This document shows, piece by piece, positions 31,043 to 40,959 of a stretch of 64,000 nt of DNA (its first letter is position 1; every line of letters begins with the position of its first letter). The DNA is from Blastocladiella emersonii ATCC 22665 (Eukaryota; Blastocladiomycota; Blastocladiomycetes; Blastocladiales; Blastocladiaceae), in assembly GCA_025594325.1 (NCBI GenBank), contig JANHCV010000005.1, positions 1,825,501-1,889,500 of the forward strand, given 5' to 3'. The position numbers were made by a program, and so were the translations under genes. The notes beneath the pieces were generated by a model that saw nothing but the letters and a program-made list of their open reading frames with translations, was not told where the DNA came from and did not search any database.

Positions 31043-32400
31043 ATGATCGTCAACGACTTCATGCAACGCAACACCATGGATCACCGGAACTCTGACCTCG
31101 CCCGTCGGCCGCCCGACTTGGTCGAGCGCGTTTTGCAGTTCGCCGAGCCTCGCTCGGCCCTTCCCGCGGTCACTTCCATGTTGCGTGCAGCTGCGCAAGA
31201 TCAGTGCGGCCCAAATCGTGGAACCACGTTGTTGCTGTCCGACACTTTCATGCCGCGGGCGCGCAAGGCGGTTACTTCCTTTGCAATCGCGTAGGACCAG
31301 CTCCAATCTCGATTCCGACTCGGACCTCGTCTCTGGCCCCGCTTCCAGACCGTGTAGCCGAGCGGATTGCCATCATTTTGCTGTGCGGCGCTTCAGCTGA
31401 AAACCTCATGGACACGGTGCTGGCAAACCGAATTTCTCACCATCACGCCGCCGGGAATCACCACCGCCTTTCGTCCGAGTGTCCAACCGTCACTTTACTC
31501 CGCACTCTCGTTCGCGTGATCGCCTTTGGGAGCTTCAACCTCGTGACGCGCCTTATCCACGACACCATGTGGATTGAGCCACTGCTGTTCGAGACTCGCC
31601 TCCCGCTCACAACCTGGAGTCTGCTCGCAGACACCGAGACAATTCAATGGATTCGGGTCAAAAGCCAGCAGTTTGCCACCTCGATCAAGCTCGCCCAGTT
31701 CCTCGCGTTCGTTGCTTGCACCTTCTTCCGCGTCGAAGTCCTGGGGTTCTTTGTCGGCAACAAGTCATACCAAGCGAATGAATCGGAGCTTACCGCCGTC
31801 TTCCGCGGCCCAAAGGCTGCCGAGACGGTTTTCCAAGGGTATCACAGATTGTGTCTAGTCGACCGAGACGTGCAGGACCGCGCCACGGCCATTTTCCCGA
31901 TCATCCTTACCGACACATCCAAGTGGCCCGCCTTCTCGGCTGCCTTTTGCATCGCTTCCGTGGTGCGCTTGATGTCTGACGAAGTCTTGTCGATCCCCGC
32001 AGACCAAGGCCTCGCTCGTGCGCAGCTCGTTGTTCAAAGACGAGACGCGCAAAACGGCCAGCTCATCCGCGTCAGCGTTTCCAGTCTGTTCCCCGAGTTT
32101 ATGGCGGAGAACGCGGTCGATCTCCTCGAGTCGTGCGGGCTCATGGACGCGGCAATGCGGCGGAGGGCAGAGCATTTCGGCGACATGCAGACCGCCAACG
32201 AAATCATGGCCACGTTCTACCGCTGGGGCCTCGAATCACGCCGTAAAAAGTACAGCGTCTCGCGTGTCTTGAAGACCATCGTTGCGTATTCGCCCTTGCT
32301 GATCTTCTTTGCGATCTTGGCGATGGCGGGAGGGCTCGCTTGGGCTATCGTCCGTGTCGTCCTTTGGGCGTGTGGGTGGATGTGGGCCCTGCTGGTGTAA
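31043..32400 (+). pseudogene. Family-A gene 2, frameshifted
   Basis: Starts MIVNDFMQRNTMDHRNSDLA, followed by the F-box-like LVERVLQFAEPRSALPAVTS. A one-base shift near 31209 separates AAAQDQC from KSWNHVVAVRHFHAA. The core is then open to 32400. Near 31990-32060 the usual VLSILRGLTPxTK segment is replaced by out-of-frame residues (VLSIPADQGLARAQLVV), whereas a neighbouring frame reads the expected QTKASLVRSSLFKDETR, so a small deletion with compensating shifts is likely. The C-terminus is intact: ENAVDLLESCGLMD and a membrane tail (LLIFFAILAMAGGLAWAIVR). As read here, the protein would stop after about 83 residues. Confidence 0.7.
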
Positions 32401-32587
32401 GGAGAAGCTAACTTGAGTTCCCTGTCGCCTGCTTTGATCAAGAGACTGCAGCGCGCCGAGTGTCGTTCACGGTTGTCGGACGTATCAATAATATGGCCAT
32501 GCAAACACTCGTCTCGGTGGCAGGTAGAGGTAAGAACCTCTCAAGCATGATCCGACTGGAACACGTCGAGGGGATGACTTTGCTCTC

Positions 32588-32608
32588 GACGCGTCGATAA
32601 ATCACGTG
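32588..32608 (+). promoter_or_regulatory. ACGCGT..ATCACGTG composite element upstream of A3
   Basis: GACGCGTCGATAAATCACGTG in this orientation (N6 spacing), about 109 bp upstream of the A3 start codon. Confidence 0.75.
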
Positions 32609-32716
32609 GGGGCGCGACAAGCACGCGTTGGCAGCGCCGCCGCTGCAACGGCCGCAGCTCGCTTCCTCTCCCCGCCAACCTCGCAACGCTGAAGGCCCGC
32701 CATCGCCAACGACTTC

Positions 32717-34060
32717 ATGCAACGCATTACCCTGAATCTCGATACCGGTAGCCTTGCAATTTTACCCGTCGAGCTCGTCTCGCGGGTCGTGCAGTTTGCC
32801 GAACCACGTCCGGCGCTTCTCGCAGTTTCTTCAGTGCCGTGTTCAGCTGCGCAAGACAAGTGCGTGCTTGAGTCATGGAACCTCATCGTTGCGTCTCGCT
32901 ACCTCGTTGCCGCGGACGCGCAAGGCGGTCACGACTTTTGCGATCGCGTGGGAACGCCTCCGATTCCGGCTCCAAATCAACCTGTGTCTCTGATACCGCT
33001 TCCACATCGAGTCTCCGAGCGGATTGCCATTCTTTTGCTCCGCCGCGCCTCGGCTGACCACCTCACTGAGACTGTGCTCGCAGAGCAGCTTCCTTACCAT
33101 CGCGTCACGGAAAACCAAGGCCGTCCTACCGAGTTTAAGACCATCATGTTTCTCCGCATTTTCGTCCGCGTGGTCGCCTTTGGAAGCTTCGATCTCCTGA
33201 CGCGTCTAATCCGCGACACCGTGCGGATTCAGCCGCTGCTCCTCGCAGCCCGACTCCCATTTGCGTCATGGACTTTGCTCGCTGATACCGAGCCGGTTCA
33301 GTGGATCAAAGTCGGCTGCCAGCATTTCGACACCTCGATCAATCTCGCCCAGTTTCTCGCGTTCTCTGCCTCTGCTTTTTTTCGTGTCGAAGCCCTGGAC
33401 CTTTTTATCGGCAACGAGCCGCACCAGTCCAGCGATTCGGGCATTGCCGCCGTCTTTCGCGAGCCCACAGCTGCCATGGCGGTTCTGAAAGGGTATCACA
33501 AGTTGTGTAAGGTCGACCGAGGCGTCCGAGACCGCTCTGCGGCCATCTTTCGACTTGTCCTTACCGACGCGTCCGAGTGGCCTGCCCCTGTGATTGTCGC
33601 GTATGTTGTTGGCGTGTTTTCCTTGGGCAACGACGAAGTCTTGTCAATTCTTCGTGGTCTGACGCCTCTTACCAAGTCCTCGCTCGCCCGTCACTCGCCG
33701 CTCAACGACCAAGCAGCCGGTAATGTAATTCGCCGCTCCGTGTCAAACCTGATTCCCGAGTTCATACTAGAAAACTCGGTCGACCTGCTTGATTCGTGCG
33801 GCCTTATGGACGAAACTTTGCGCCAGGCGGCTGATGATCTCGTCTACATAAAGACAAGCAACCGAATCATGGCCAATCTCTTCCGCTGGATCGTCCTCAA
33901 AAAGCGCAAATCGGCCAGATTAACGCAAGTGCAGTGGACTGTGATTGTACTCTGCGTCATTGCGGCTTTCGTGGCGGTCCTGGTAATGCTTTGCACGTAC
34001 TCTTGGCGATTCCTCCTATTTTTGCATGGATGGCTTTGGGCACTGCTGAACCGTTGGTAA
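32717..34060 (+). CDS. Family-A gene 3: F-box-like, membrane-tailed protein, intact
   Basis: 447 residues, intronless, start MQRITLNLDTG. F-box-like segment: LAILPVELVSRVVQFAEPRP (residues 13-32). Core motifs: FLRIFVRVVAFGSFDLLTRL, LLADTEPVQWIKV, FLAFSASAFFRVEALDLFIG, LARHSPLNDQ and ENSVDLLDSCGLMDETLR. Basic residues (VLKKRKSARLTQVQ) precede a long hydrophobic tail (TVIVLCVIAAFVAVLVMLC, then WRFLLFLHGWLWALL), enough for one or two membrane spans, so the basic core probably faces the cytosol. A composite element lies 109 bp upstream, and the start is embedded in CTTCATGCAA. This is the best reference copy for family A. Confidence 0.8.
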   Translation: MQRITLNLDTGSLAILPVELVSRVVQFAEPRPALLAVSSVPCSAAQDKCVLESWNLIVASRYLVAADAQGGHDFCDRVGTPPIPAPNQPVSLIPLPHRVSERIAILLLRRASADHLTETVLAEQLPYHRVTENQGRPTEFKTIMFLRIFVRVVAFGSFDLLTRLIRDTVRIQPLLLAARLPFASWTLLADTEPVQWIKVGCQHFDTSINLAQFLAFSASAFFRVEALDLFIGNEPHQSSDSGIAAVFREPTAAMAVLKGYHKLCKVDRGVRDRSAAIFRLVLTDASEWPAPVIVAYVVGVFSLGNDEVLSILRGLTPLTKSSLARHSPLNDQAAGNVIRRSVSNLIPEFILENSVDLLDSCGLMDETLRQAADDLVYIKTSNRIMANLFRWIVLKKRKSARLTQVQWTVIVLCVIAAFVAVLVMLCTYSWRFLLFLHGWLWALLNRW

Positions 34061-34407
34061 TGCTTGAGCGAGTTCCCTGCGCTGCACTTGTCCCCGAGCC
34101 CTTGCGTTATTGGTGCGACAAGCTTGCTATGTCCCGTGAGCACGGGCCCGCCTCGTACTGTGCTGCAGTTGGAGGACGAAATGGTTTCATGTATTCGATG
34201 CAATTGTTCTCGAGCTGCATTCCCTTGGATGCTCATGTGGTAGGTGGTCCGGGCGCGCTGCTTGTCAGCGAACGTGATACGGCTTCCGTGGTTAGACCTG
34301 ACGAAGCGCCACGGCTGCACTTTTTCAGCGTGTTTTGATGGAAAGCGATGGCCACGACCCGGAGGCCCAGCTGGTGCCCGAGTCCGTCTGCTCCGACGTT
34401 CAGGAAG

Positions 34408-34428
34408 GACGCGTCGATCAATCACGTG
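34408..34428 (+). promoter_or_regulatory. ACGCGT..ATCACGTG composite element upstream of A4
   Basis: GACGCGTCGATCAATCACGTG in this orientation (N6), about 110 bp upstream of the A4 start. Confidence 0.75.
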
Positions 34429-34537
34429 AGGGCTTGATGAGGAAGGCGGCTGCCGCACCGAGCCGCGGCGAAGTCGCGCTCGGTCGATCCATCCCTCCAG
34501 ATCTGCAGTCACAAGTCCCGAAATCATCTATGACTTG

Positions 34538-35865
34538 ATGCAACGCAACACCATGGATCGATGGACCTCAAGTCTTGCAATGTTACCTGTTGAGTTGGTC
34601 GCGCGGTGCTTGCAGTTTGCCCAGCCGCGCTCGGACCTTCCCGCGACCTGTACCGTGCTTTGTGACGCGACACGCGAGCAACATGTTTCCGCATTGTGGA
34701 ACCACCTCGTCGCTCGCTGGTACCTTGCTCTCGCGGCCACGGACAGCGATTACGACCTGTGCAGTCGCATTGGCGTGGCTCCCATTCCGGTTCGAGGTCT
34801 GGCCCCGGCTCCGATCCCGACGGCCACTCTTGGGCGCATCGGAGTTCTTCTTATGTGCAGCGTTTCTCCGGAACATCTCGGAGACGCCGTGCTTGAAGAA
34901 CAAATTATCGAGCTTTACTCGCCAGACGCATTTCAAGTCCCCTTGCATCACCCGTTGATCACGTTCCTACGCATTCTTGTCCGTGCCATCGTTTTCGGGC
35001 GCGCAGATCTGGTGACGCTCATGATTTCCGAGGCCATGCGTCTTCAGCCCCTTCCCTCAACAGCCTGCCTTCCGCTGGCATACCGAAGTAGTGATTTGGA
35101 TCAAAATTCGCTTAGAAAATCCCTCTGCGGCTCCAATCAAGTTTTTTCCAGTTTCTTGCCCTTGTCGCGTGTGCAAGCTTCCACACCGAGACTTTGGACT
35201 TGATTCTCGGCAATGACGCGCTGCAGACGAGTCGAGCGGATGTTGCGGGCGTATTCTGTGACCCAGCAGTTGCCTCCATTATCGGTATTGGTTATCTGCT
35301 CCTAGATACGCGGATGAGCGGTGCCAAAGAGCACGCACAAGCCATTTTTTCGCTTGTCCTCACTGACGTGTCAGATTGGCCGGCGTCGTTTGTTGCCAGA
35401 ATTGTTGTCATTGCGTTATCCCTGCCCCAGAAAGCATTCGTGTCCATCTTGCAAGGCCTGTCGGATCGGACAAAGTCTGCTCTGATTCTCAATCCGCCAA
35501 TGAGTGACAAGTCATGCGGCAAGCTCATTCGCAAGAGAATTTCGGCGCTGCTTCCAGATCTCGTTCGGGAAAACTCGGTCGACTTGGTCGAATCCTGTGG
35601 CCTGATGGACGAGCGGATGCGACAGGGCGCTCGATCTGCCGCAACGATGGGCGTTTTGCCCGGATGATGGCAAGGTTCCGCAAAAGGTTCCACAGGGCGC
35701 TCGATCTGCCGCAACGATGGGCGTTTTGCCCGTATGATGGCAAGGTTCCGCAAAAGGTTCCACAAAGCGTATTTGAAAACTAAGTACCAGCAAGTCTTGT
35801 TTCTGGTGGCCATCTCGTTTTTAGTGTGGCTGCGATTCCTGCCGCTCCCTTCGAGGGGTCGTTAG
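34538..35865 (+). pseudogene. Family-A gene 4, broken by a frameshift and a 70-bp duplication
   Basis: Starts MQRNTMDRWTSSLAMLPVEL. Intact to about 35085 (LVTLMISEAMRLQPLPSTA), then a frameshift. Family sequence resumes with TLDLILGNDALQTSRADVAG and runs through SCGLMDERMRQ. A 70-bp tandem duplication (35622-35761) follows; the frame ends inside the first copy (GVLPG then TGA at about 35666). A different frame beyond the duplication restores the expected C-terminus, RMMARFRKRFHKAYLKTKYQ, and a hydrophobic tail (QVLFLVAISFLVWLRFLPL) to TAG at 35863. The locus therefore needs at least two frame corrections. The promoter element and start decamer are intact, so a truncated transcript could still be made. 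Confidence 0.75.
35622..35761 (+). repeat. 70-bp tandem duplication, one mismatch
   Basis: The block beginning ACAGGGCGCTCGATCTGCC repeats with period 70 (copies start at 35622 and 35692). The only difference is CGGATG versus CGTATG. Seventy is not a multiple of three, so the event breaks the frame of family-A gene 4. Confidence 0.9.
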
Positions 35866-35965
35866 TCGAGCTACATTTCATTTTCATCGGCATTGGATCA
35901 ATCTCAAAGTCTCGGTGTGAGGCAATAGCGATCATCTTTCAGCTCTGAAACTATCCCCCGCAACT

Positions 35966-35998
35966 GACGCGTCGATCAAATCACGTGGTCAGGTGACC
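35966..35998 (+). promoter_or_regulatory. ACGCGT..ATCACGTG composite element upstream of A5
   Basis: Identical over 33 bases to 30931-30963. CACGTG lies about 119 bp upstream of the A5 start. Confidence 0.75.
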
Positions 35999-36105
35999 AG
36001 CTTGCGTTGGCTGCGTCGCACGGCGTCGCGTCGCACGTCCTTCTCCCTTCAACCTCCCACCCACGAGGACGTATCTCTGCTAACGACTTGACGCAACGTA
36101 TTACC

Positions 36106-37398
36106 ATGGATCAATGGACCTCTGGCCTTGCGATTTTACCTGTCGAGCTCGTCGCGCGCGTCTTGCAGTTTGTTGAGCCACGCTCGGCCCTTCCCGCGGC
36201 CTCCTCCATTCTTCGTGCAGCTGCAGGCGATCGTCTTGCTTTCACATCGTGGAATCACATTGTCGCTACTTGGTACCTGGCCGCTGCGGACAATCACGAC
36301 CTTTGCGACCGCGTGGGAACGCCTCCGATTCCAACCCCAAATCAACCTCCGTCTCTGCCCACGATTCCAGATGCAATTCTCGAACGGATCGGGGTTATTT
36401 TGCTGCATCGCCCTTTGGCAGAGAAGCTTGACGAGACCATCCCGGCAAACCGCATCTCTAGTGATCACGTCGCGGACGTGAACCGGCGCTCGCCCGAGTG
36501 TGCGACGGTCACATTCCTCCGCATTCTTGTCCGCGTTGTCGCCTTTGGGAGCTTCAACCTCCTGACGCACTTGATTCGCGATACCATGCGAATTTGGCCG
36601 CAGTTGTTTACGACCCGCCTCCCGCTCAAAACATGGAGTCGACTTGCTGATACTGTGCCGGTTCAGTGGATCAAGGTCAAGGGCCGGTCCAAGTTCGGCC
36701 CAATCAAGCTTACCCAGTTTCTTGCGTACGTTGCTTGCGCCTGCTTCCGCGTCGAGGTGTTGGGCTTCTTTCTCGGCAGCAAGGCATACCAAGCGAGCGA
36801 GTTGGAGACTGCCGCCGTCTTCCGCGACCCCAAGGCTGCCAAGGCGGTTGCAGTAGGCTATCGTATGTTGCATCGAGTTGACGCCGACGTAGTGGAACGC
36901 GCCACGGTCATTTTTCCTCTCGTCCTTACCGACGCATCCGAGTGGCCTGCCCCTCTGGCCGCCCTATACCTAGGCCATGTGTTGTGGATAGGACCCGACG
37001 AGGTCCTGTCGGTTCTTCGCGGTCTTGCGCAGCGAACCAAAGCTACGCTCGCTCGTCACTCGCCGCTCAATGACAAAAGGAACGGCCAGCTCATTCGCGA
37101 GTGTGTGTCCCACCTGCTAATTGTGTCCATTACAGAAAACCTGCCCGACTTGCTCGAGTCGTGCGGCCTCATGGACGCGCCGTTGCGGCAACAGGCGAAC
37201 ATAGGCGCCAGTACGCGTTCTCTCCGGTTTGTGAAAATGATCTACCGCTGGGTTTACTATGCGTATCGCCGATTCAATCAGCTTTCGGATCTTCGCCAGA
37301 ACGTTACTTTGGTCGCGTTGGTGATCTTTGTGGTGGTCTTAGTGATGATTTGCCCCTGGGCTTGGCGGGTTTCCCTTTGTATTTTCGGACTGGTGTGA
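36106..37398 (+). CDS. Family-A gene 5: F-box-like, membrane-tailed protein, intact
   Basis: 430 residues from MDQWTSGLAILPVELVARVL. In sister genes translation can begin nine to eleven codons earlier, at the ATG inside CTTGATGCAA; here that codon is ACG (CTTGACGCAA, 36087-36096), so I use the ATG at 36106. Core: FLRILVRVVAFGSFNLLTHL, PVQWIKVKGRSKF, FLAYVACACFRVEVLGFFLG, LARHSPLND and LLESCGLMDAPLRQQ. The tail (VTLVALVIFVVVLVMICPWA, then WRVSLCIFGLV) is a membrane anchor. No stops or shifts are seen. It is about 70-75% like A3 by eye, with the same architecture. Confidence 0.8.
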   Translation: MDQWTSGLAILPVELVARVLQFVEPRSALPAASSILRAAAGDRLAFTSWNHIVATWYLAAADNHDLCDRVGTPPIPTPNQPPSLPTIPDAILERIGVILLHRPLAEKLDETIPANRISSDHVADVNRRSPECATVTFLRILVRVVAFGSFNLLTHLIRDTMRIWPQLFTTRLPLKTWSRLADTVPVQWIKVKGRSKFGPIKLTQFLAYVACACFRVEVLGFFLGSKAYQASELETAAVFRDPKAAKAVAVGYRMLHRVDADVVERATVIFPLVLTDASEWPAPLAALYLGHVLWIGPDEVLSVLRGLAQRTKATLARHSPLNDKRNGQLIRECVSHLLIVSITENLPDLLESCGLMDAPLRQQANIGASTRSLRFVKMIYRWVYYAYRRFNQLSDLRQNVTLVALVIFVVVLVMICPWAWRVSLCIFGLV

Positions 37399-37505
37399 TT
37401 ACTGCTGAAACGTTGAGACTCTGATGCGTTTTCCCTTCGCACTACTCATCCTCGTACCGCACTTCTGGCCTGCCCAAAACGCGTCGACGCGATGGCCCAC
37501 CACTC

Positions 37506-37526
37506 GACGCGTCGATCTATCACGTG
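37506..37526 (+). promoter_or_regulatory. ACGCGT..ATCACGTG composite element upstream of A6
   Basis: GACGCGTCGATCTATCACGTG in this orientation (N6), about 110 bp upstream of the A6 start. Confidence 0.75.
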
Positions 37527-37636
37527 GTGGCGTGTCCAACGTGCGTCGGTGGCGCTCGCGCTGCGACCACGGCGGTTCGCGAGCGATCGCCCCACCAAGC
37601 TCTCGACGAGGAGCAGTTAACGTCGTCAACGACTCC

Positions 37637-39007
37637 ATGCAACGCAGCACCATGAATCGCCGGACCTCCGGTCTTGCAACTTTACCCAATGAGCTCGTCT
37701 CGCGCGTGCTGCAGTTTGTCAAACCACGTCCGGAACTCCTCACATTCTCCTCGGTGCTTCGTGCGGCTGCGCGAGACCAGTGCGCGCTTACTTCGTGGAG
37801 CCATGTTGCTGCTGCCCGGTACCTGGCTCCCGCGGATCCGCAGGGCGGGCATAACCTTTGCGACCGTGTGGTTACGGCCCCCCTTTCAGCTTAAGCTCCA
37901 GTAGCTTTCGCTCAGCCTCATCTTCCAGCTCCTACTTTGAGCGGATCGGCCTGCTTCTGCTACGCCGCATGTCGGCTGCAGGCCTCAACGAGGTCGAGCT
38001 CTCGGGGCTCATCTGGCGCGATTACGTTGCGAAAACCGAACAGCACCCGGGCGCGTGCGATCCTCTCGCGTTTCTCCGCATCCTCGTCCGCGCCGTCGCG
38101 TTGGGAGTCTGGACCTTGTGGCGCGTCTGATCCGCCACGCCGTGCGCCTTCGCCCGCAGCTGTTCCAGGCCCGCCTCCCGCTCATGTTCTGGAGCCAGCT
38201 CGCCGATACCGAGCCGGTTCAGTGGCTCCGACTCGAGGGCCAGTCTATTCCCAAGTACATCACGCTCCCGCAGTTTCTCGCCTACATTGCCTGCGCGTGC
38301 TTCCGCGTCGAGGTCCTGTCGCTCCTGCTTGGTAACGAGGCCTACCAGGCGAACGAGCCGGACATCACCGCCATTTTCCACGGCGCGCTTGCTGCCGCGG
38401 TGGTCGCCAAGAGATACTACGAGCTGTACCGCGTCGACCGAACCGTGCAGGACCGCGCCACGGTCATCTTCCCGCTTGTCCTCACCGACACTTCGGAGTG
38501 GCCGGCGCCGCTCACTGCGTTCTTCTTTTTTTTTATGCGGTGGACTTTGGCCTCGAGGATTTCGTGTCGCTCGTGCGCGGCTTGTCGCCGCAGACCAAGG
38601 CCAATCTCGCACGCAACTCGCCGCACAAGGACCAAAACTACGGTTCCGAAATTCGCCACGGCGTGCTGGTGTTGCTCCCCGAGTTCGGTTCGCAGGACTC
38701 GGTCGGCTCGCTCAAATCGTGTCGGCTCATGGACGCGTGGCCACTGCGGTGGGGCGCGACGTTCGCTGGCAAGTTTGGCGGCCTGACCCGAGCGCTGGCT
38801 TGGTGGTACCGCTGGCGCTATAACAGAATGAAAGCAGCGAGGCTGGCGGCACAGCAGCAAACCGCGCATTTCTTAGAGCGAGAACACAGGCAAAAGCAGG
38901 CACTTTTTGAAGAGGAAGAAGTTCTTATTTTTCTTAGCCCTTGGCAACGCCGCCATCCGGTGCCGCGAGCGGGCGATCCCGCCGCCAGCTCGCGCGCGCG
39001 GGATTAG
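37637..39007 (+). pseudogene. Family-A gene 6, several frame breaks, no membrane tail
   Basis: Starts MQRSTMNRRTSGLATLPNEL. A TAA at about 37892 follows CDRVVTAPLSA. The frame then changes twice: YFERIGLLLLRRM, and from about 38110 GSLDLVARLIRHAVRLRPQL with PVQWLRLEGQ and FLAYIACACFRVEVLSLLLG. A further shift occurs at the T run near 38521-38534. The last frame holds LVRGLSPQTKANLARNSPHK and LKSCRLMDAWPLR (the family's SCGLMD has become SCRLMD). Instead of a hydrophobic tail it ends in a charged helix (ARLAAQQQTAHFLEREHRQK). Clearly a pseudogene, and the last copy of the array. Confidence 0.75.
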
Positions 39008-39517
39008 GTCGGTCATGAGGATCCGAAACATGATGATTGCAGATCGATCGCGCGCACCGGGTCGCGCTCCCGCGCTTCCGCTGCCGCCCCCGCTGCACCA
39101 CTCGCGCGGGTAGGGTCCCTCCTCGAGCAGGGCCACCCGCCCGACACGCGCGCGCACCCCACCCACCCCGCCGCCCGCGACCCGCACAGCCAGCGGCAGC
39201 GACCCGCACACGCAACGGCGCCGATACGAGGCGATCCGGCTCTTGGCAGCGGTTGTGGTGGCTGTGTGCTTCATGGTCACTATGTGGCACTTCAATTGCT
39301 GCCCTGGTCAATCAAGGATTGAAATTTTTGCTGGTATAGTCTAGTACCATCGTTTCCTTGTCCCCGCGTCGATTATTTGAGCGGCGAGACGAGGGGTGCA
39401 ACCGTGCCGCGCGCTGTGGTCCGCAACGCACGGTACACGCGGCGCGTCAATCAATCACGTGTGCAGTTGGAGACATTTTCCGTGTGCGCAGGAATCAATG
39501 GATACATCATTTACAGT
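39008..39517. other. Boundary between the A array and the housekeeping island
   Basis: No gene seen. Contains a composite element (39442-39461) oriented like those of the A genes but with no A copy downstream, perhaps a relic promoter or 3' DNA of YIH1. Confidence 0.4.
39442..39461 (+). promoter_or_regulatory. GCGCGT..ATCACGTG composite element
   Basis: GCGCGTCAATCAATCACGTG in this orientation: the same N6 spacing with GCGCGT instead of ACGCGT. The only downstream feature is the 3' end of YIH1 on the other strand. Confidence 0.55.
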
Positions 39518-40621
39518 TCAATGCTTCCTCCCCTTCTTCCCGCCCCCGCCATTCAAACTCCCACTTGACCCTCCTCCGTTCGAGTTATCCTCAATCGCGC
39601 CCATCTCCACGAGCACATTCCGCGCGACATTATTGATATGCCCGAACCGGTCCGGCCCGAGCTGAATCCCGCCGTACCAGCGCGACACGCACACCCAAAC
39701 GTTCCGTGCGCCCGTGACCTGGAGCAGGTGTAGGAGGCGTTTCCCCGCGGCGTCCTCGCCGTCGTCGTCGCAGTCCTGCATCACGACCTCGCCGCCCGCG
39801 GCCGTCGGGTGCGGGAGGTCCAGGCGGTACGCGGTGATGTTGTGCGTTGCGCGCGCGATCCGGCGGTGGTCGACTAGGTAAGCGAGTAGGGCGGGCGGGT
39901 CGCGCGTAGCGTCGGAGATGTACGCGGCGTGCGCCAGGAAGACGGATTTGCGGTCTACGGCGTGGTGGCGGCGTTAGTGAGCGTCCGGGAGGAACGCGAG
40001 TGAGACGAACGGACCGACGATAGGGTCAGCGTGCGAGTAAAGCCGGTCGACGTGCGGGGTGGGCGAGATCGTGAGGTCGGGGAGGTCGCGGACGGCGACT
40101 TCAGGCGCGACGGGCGTCGCGGTCCCACTCCCGCCGTTCCTCGCCGTCGCCCCATTGCTCCCGCTGCCGCCCGCAGCCGCCATGGCCTCCGCGATCGGTC
40201 CCACCATCTCGAGCGTGTACTCGCGCAGCCACTCGAGGAACTCGAAGCAGACGACGTCGTGCGTGCACCCGGGCTCGCCGTGCCCGTCCTTACGCTCACA
40301 CCCGGCCGTCCACATCTCCGCGACCTTATCCTCTGCCGCGCGGCGCATATCGTTGCTCCAGAGCGGCGTGGCGTGCCAGTGGGCGACGCGGGGCGGGAGG
40401 GCGGCCGGGTACGCGGTTGGGAGAGCGATGACGAGGCTCGGGTGCAGGTGCGCGGGCAGGTCGTCGACGGGGAGCACGAGGCGGTACTCGGCGGCGGGGG
40501 CGTCGGGTTTGGCGTGGCGCACGAAGGCCGGCGTGTAGATGGACGCCAGCGCCACGACCTCCTCGAGCGCCGCGTCGGAGAGCGCCGGGTGGAAGAGCGA
40601 GTCGAGGTCGAGGAGGTCCAT
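39518..40621 (-). CDS. YIH1: YIH1/IMPACT homologue (RWD plus UPF0029 domains)
   Basis: Yih1/IMPACT binds Gcn1 and dampens activation of the eIF2-alpha kinase Gcn2 in the cytosol. Exons 40621-40015 and 39954-39518 with an intron at 39955-40014 (GTCCGT..CCGTAG, CTAAC branch site) give 347 residues. Residues 1-150 form the RWD domain (EEVVALASIYTPAFV, LPTAYPAALPPRV, FEFLEWLREYTLEMV). After a Gly/Ala linker, the conserved UPF0029 block spans the intron: ADPIV joins DRKSVFLAHAAYISD. It continues with ATHNITAYRLD, DCDDDGEDAAGKRLLHLLQV and VCVSRWYGGIQLGPDRFGHI. The C-terminus is a Gly/Ser/Lys-rich tail that is unusual for the family. The start is set by MDLLDLDSLFHP, the first Met before the RWD. 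It is divergently transcribed from the DUF1279 gene (339 bp apart). Confidence 0.9.
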
Positions 40622-40959
40622 TGGCTTACGTTTACGGGGTGTGGGGAGAGCGTGGGGGTGGTTGGGGCCGCCGCGAGACACAAGTTCGGAGACACAACGT
40701 GGCGGGTCACGTTGCGCGCGGCCGATCGCGGTTCCCCGCCGGCGTCGAGCGAGCGGCCCGCCGGACCCGCCGCGCGGAAAAGTCAACCTGTCCCCCCGCG
40801 AGCGCCCTCTCTCTCCCGCACCATCAACAATAGCTACCGAACCCGCTGTCTGGTACATGCAATGCAGCTCTTGATGGATCTCTCGTCGCGCGCGCGATCG
40901 GCAGGGGCTCACCGCGCCGCGCCGTGTCCGTCGTCGTCTAGCCCACGACCTCCACCACC

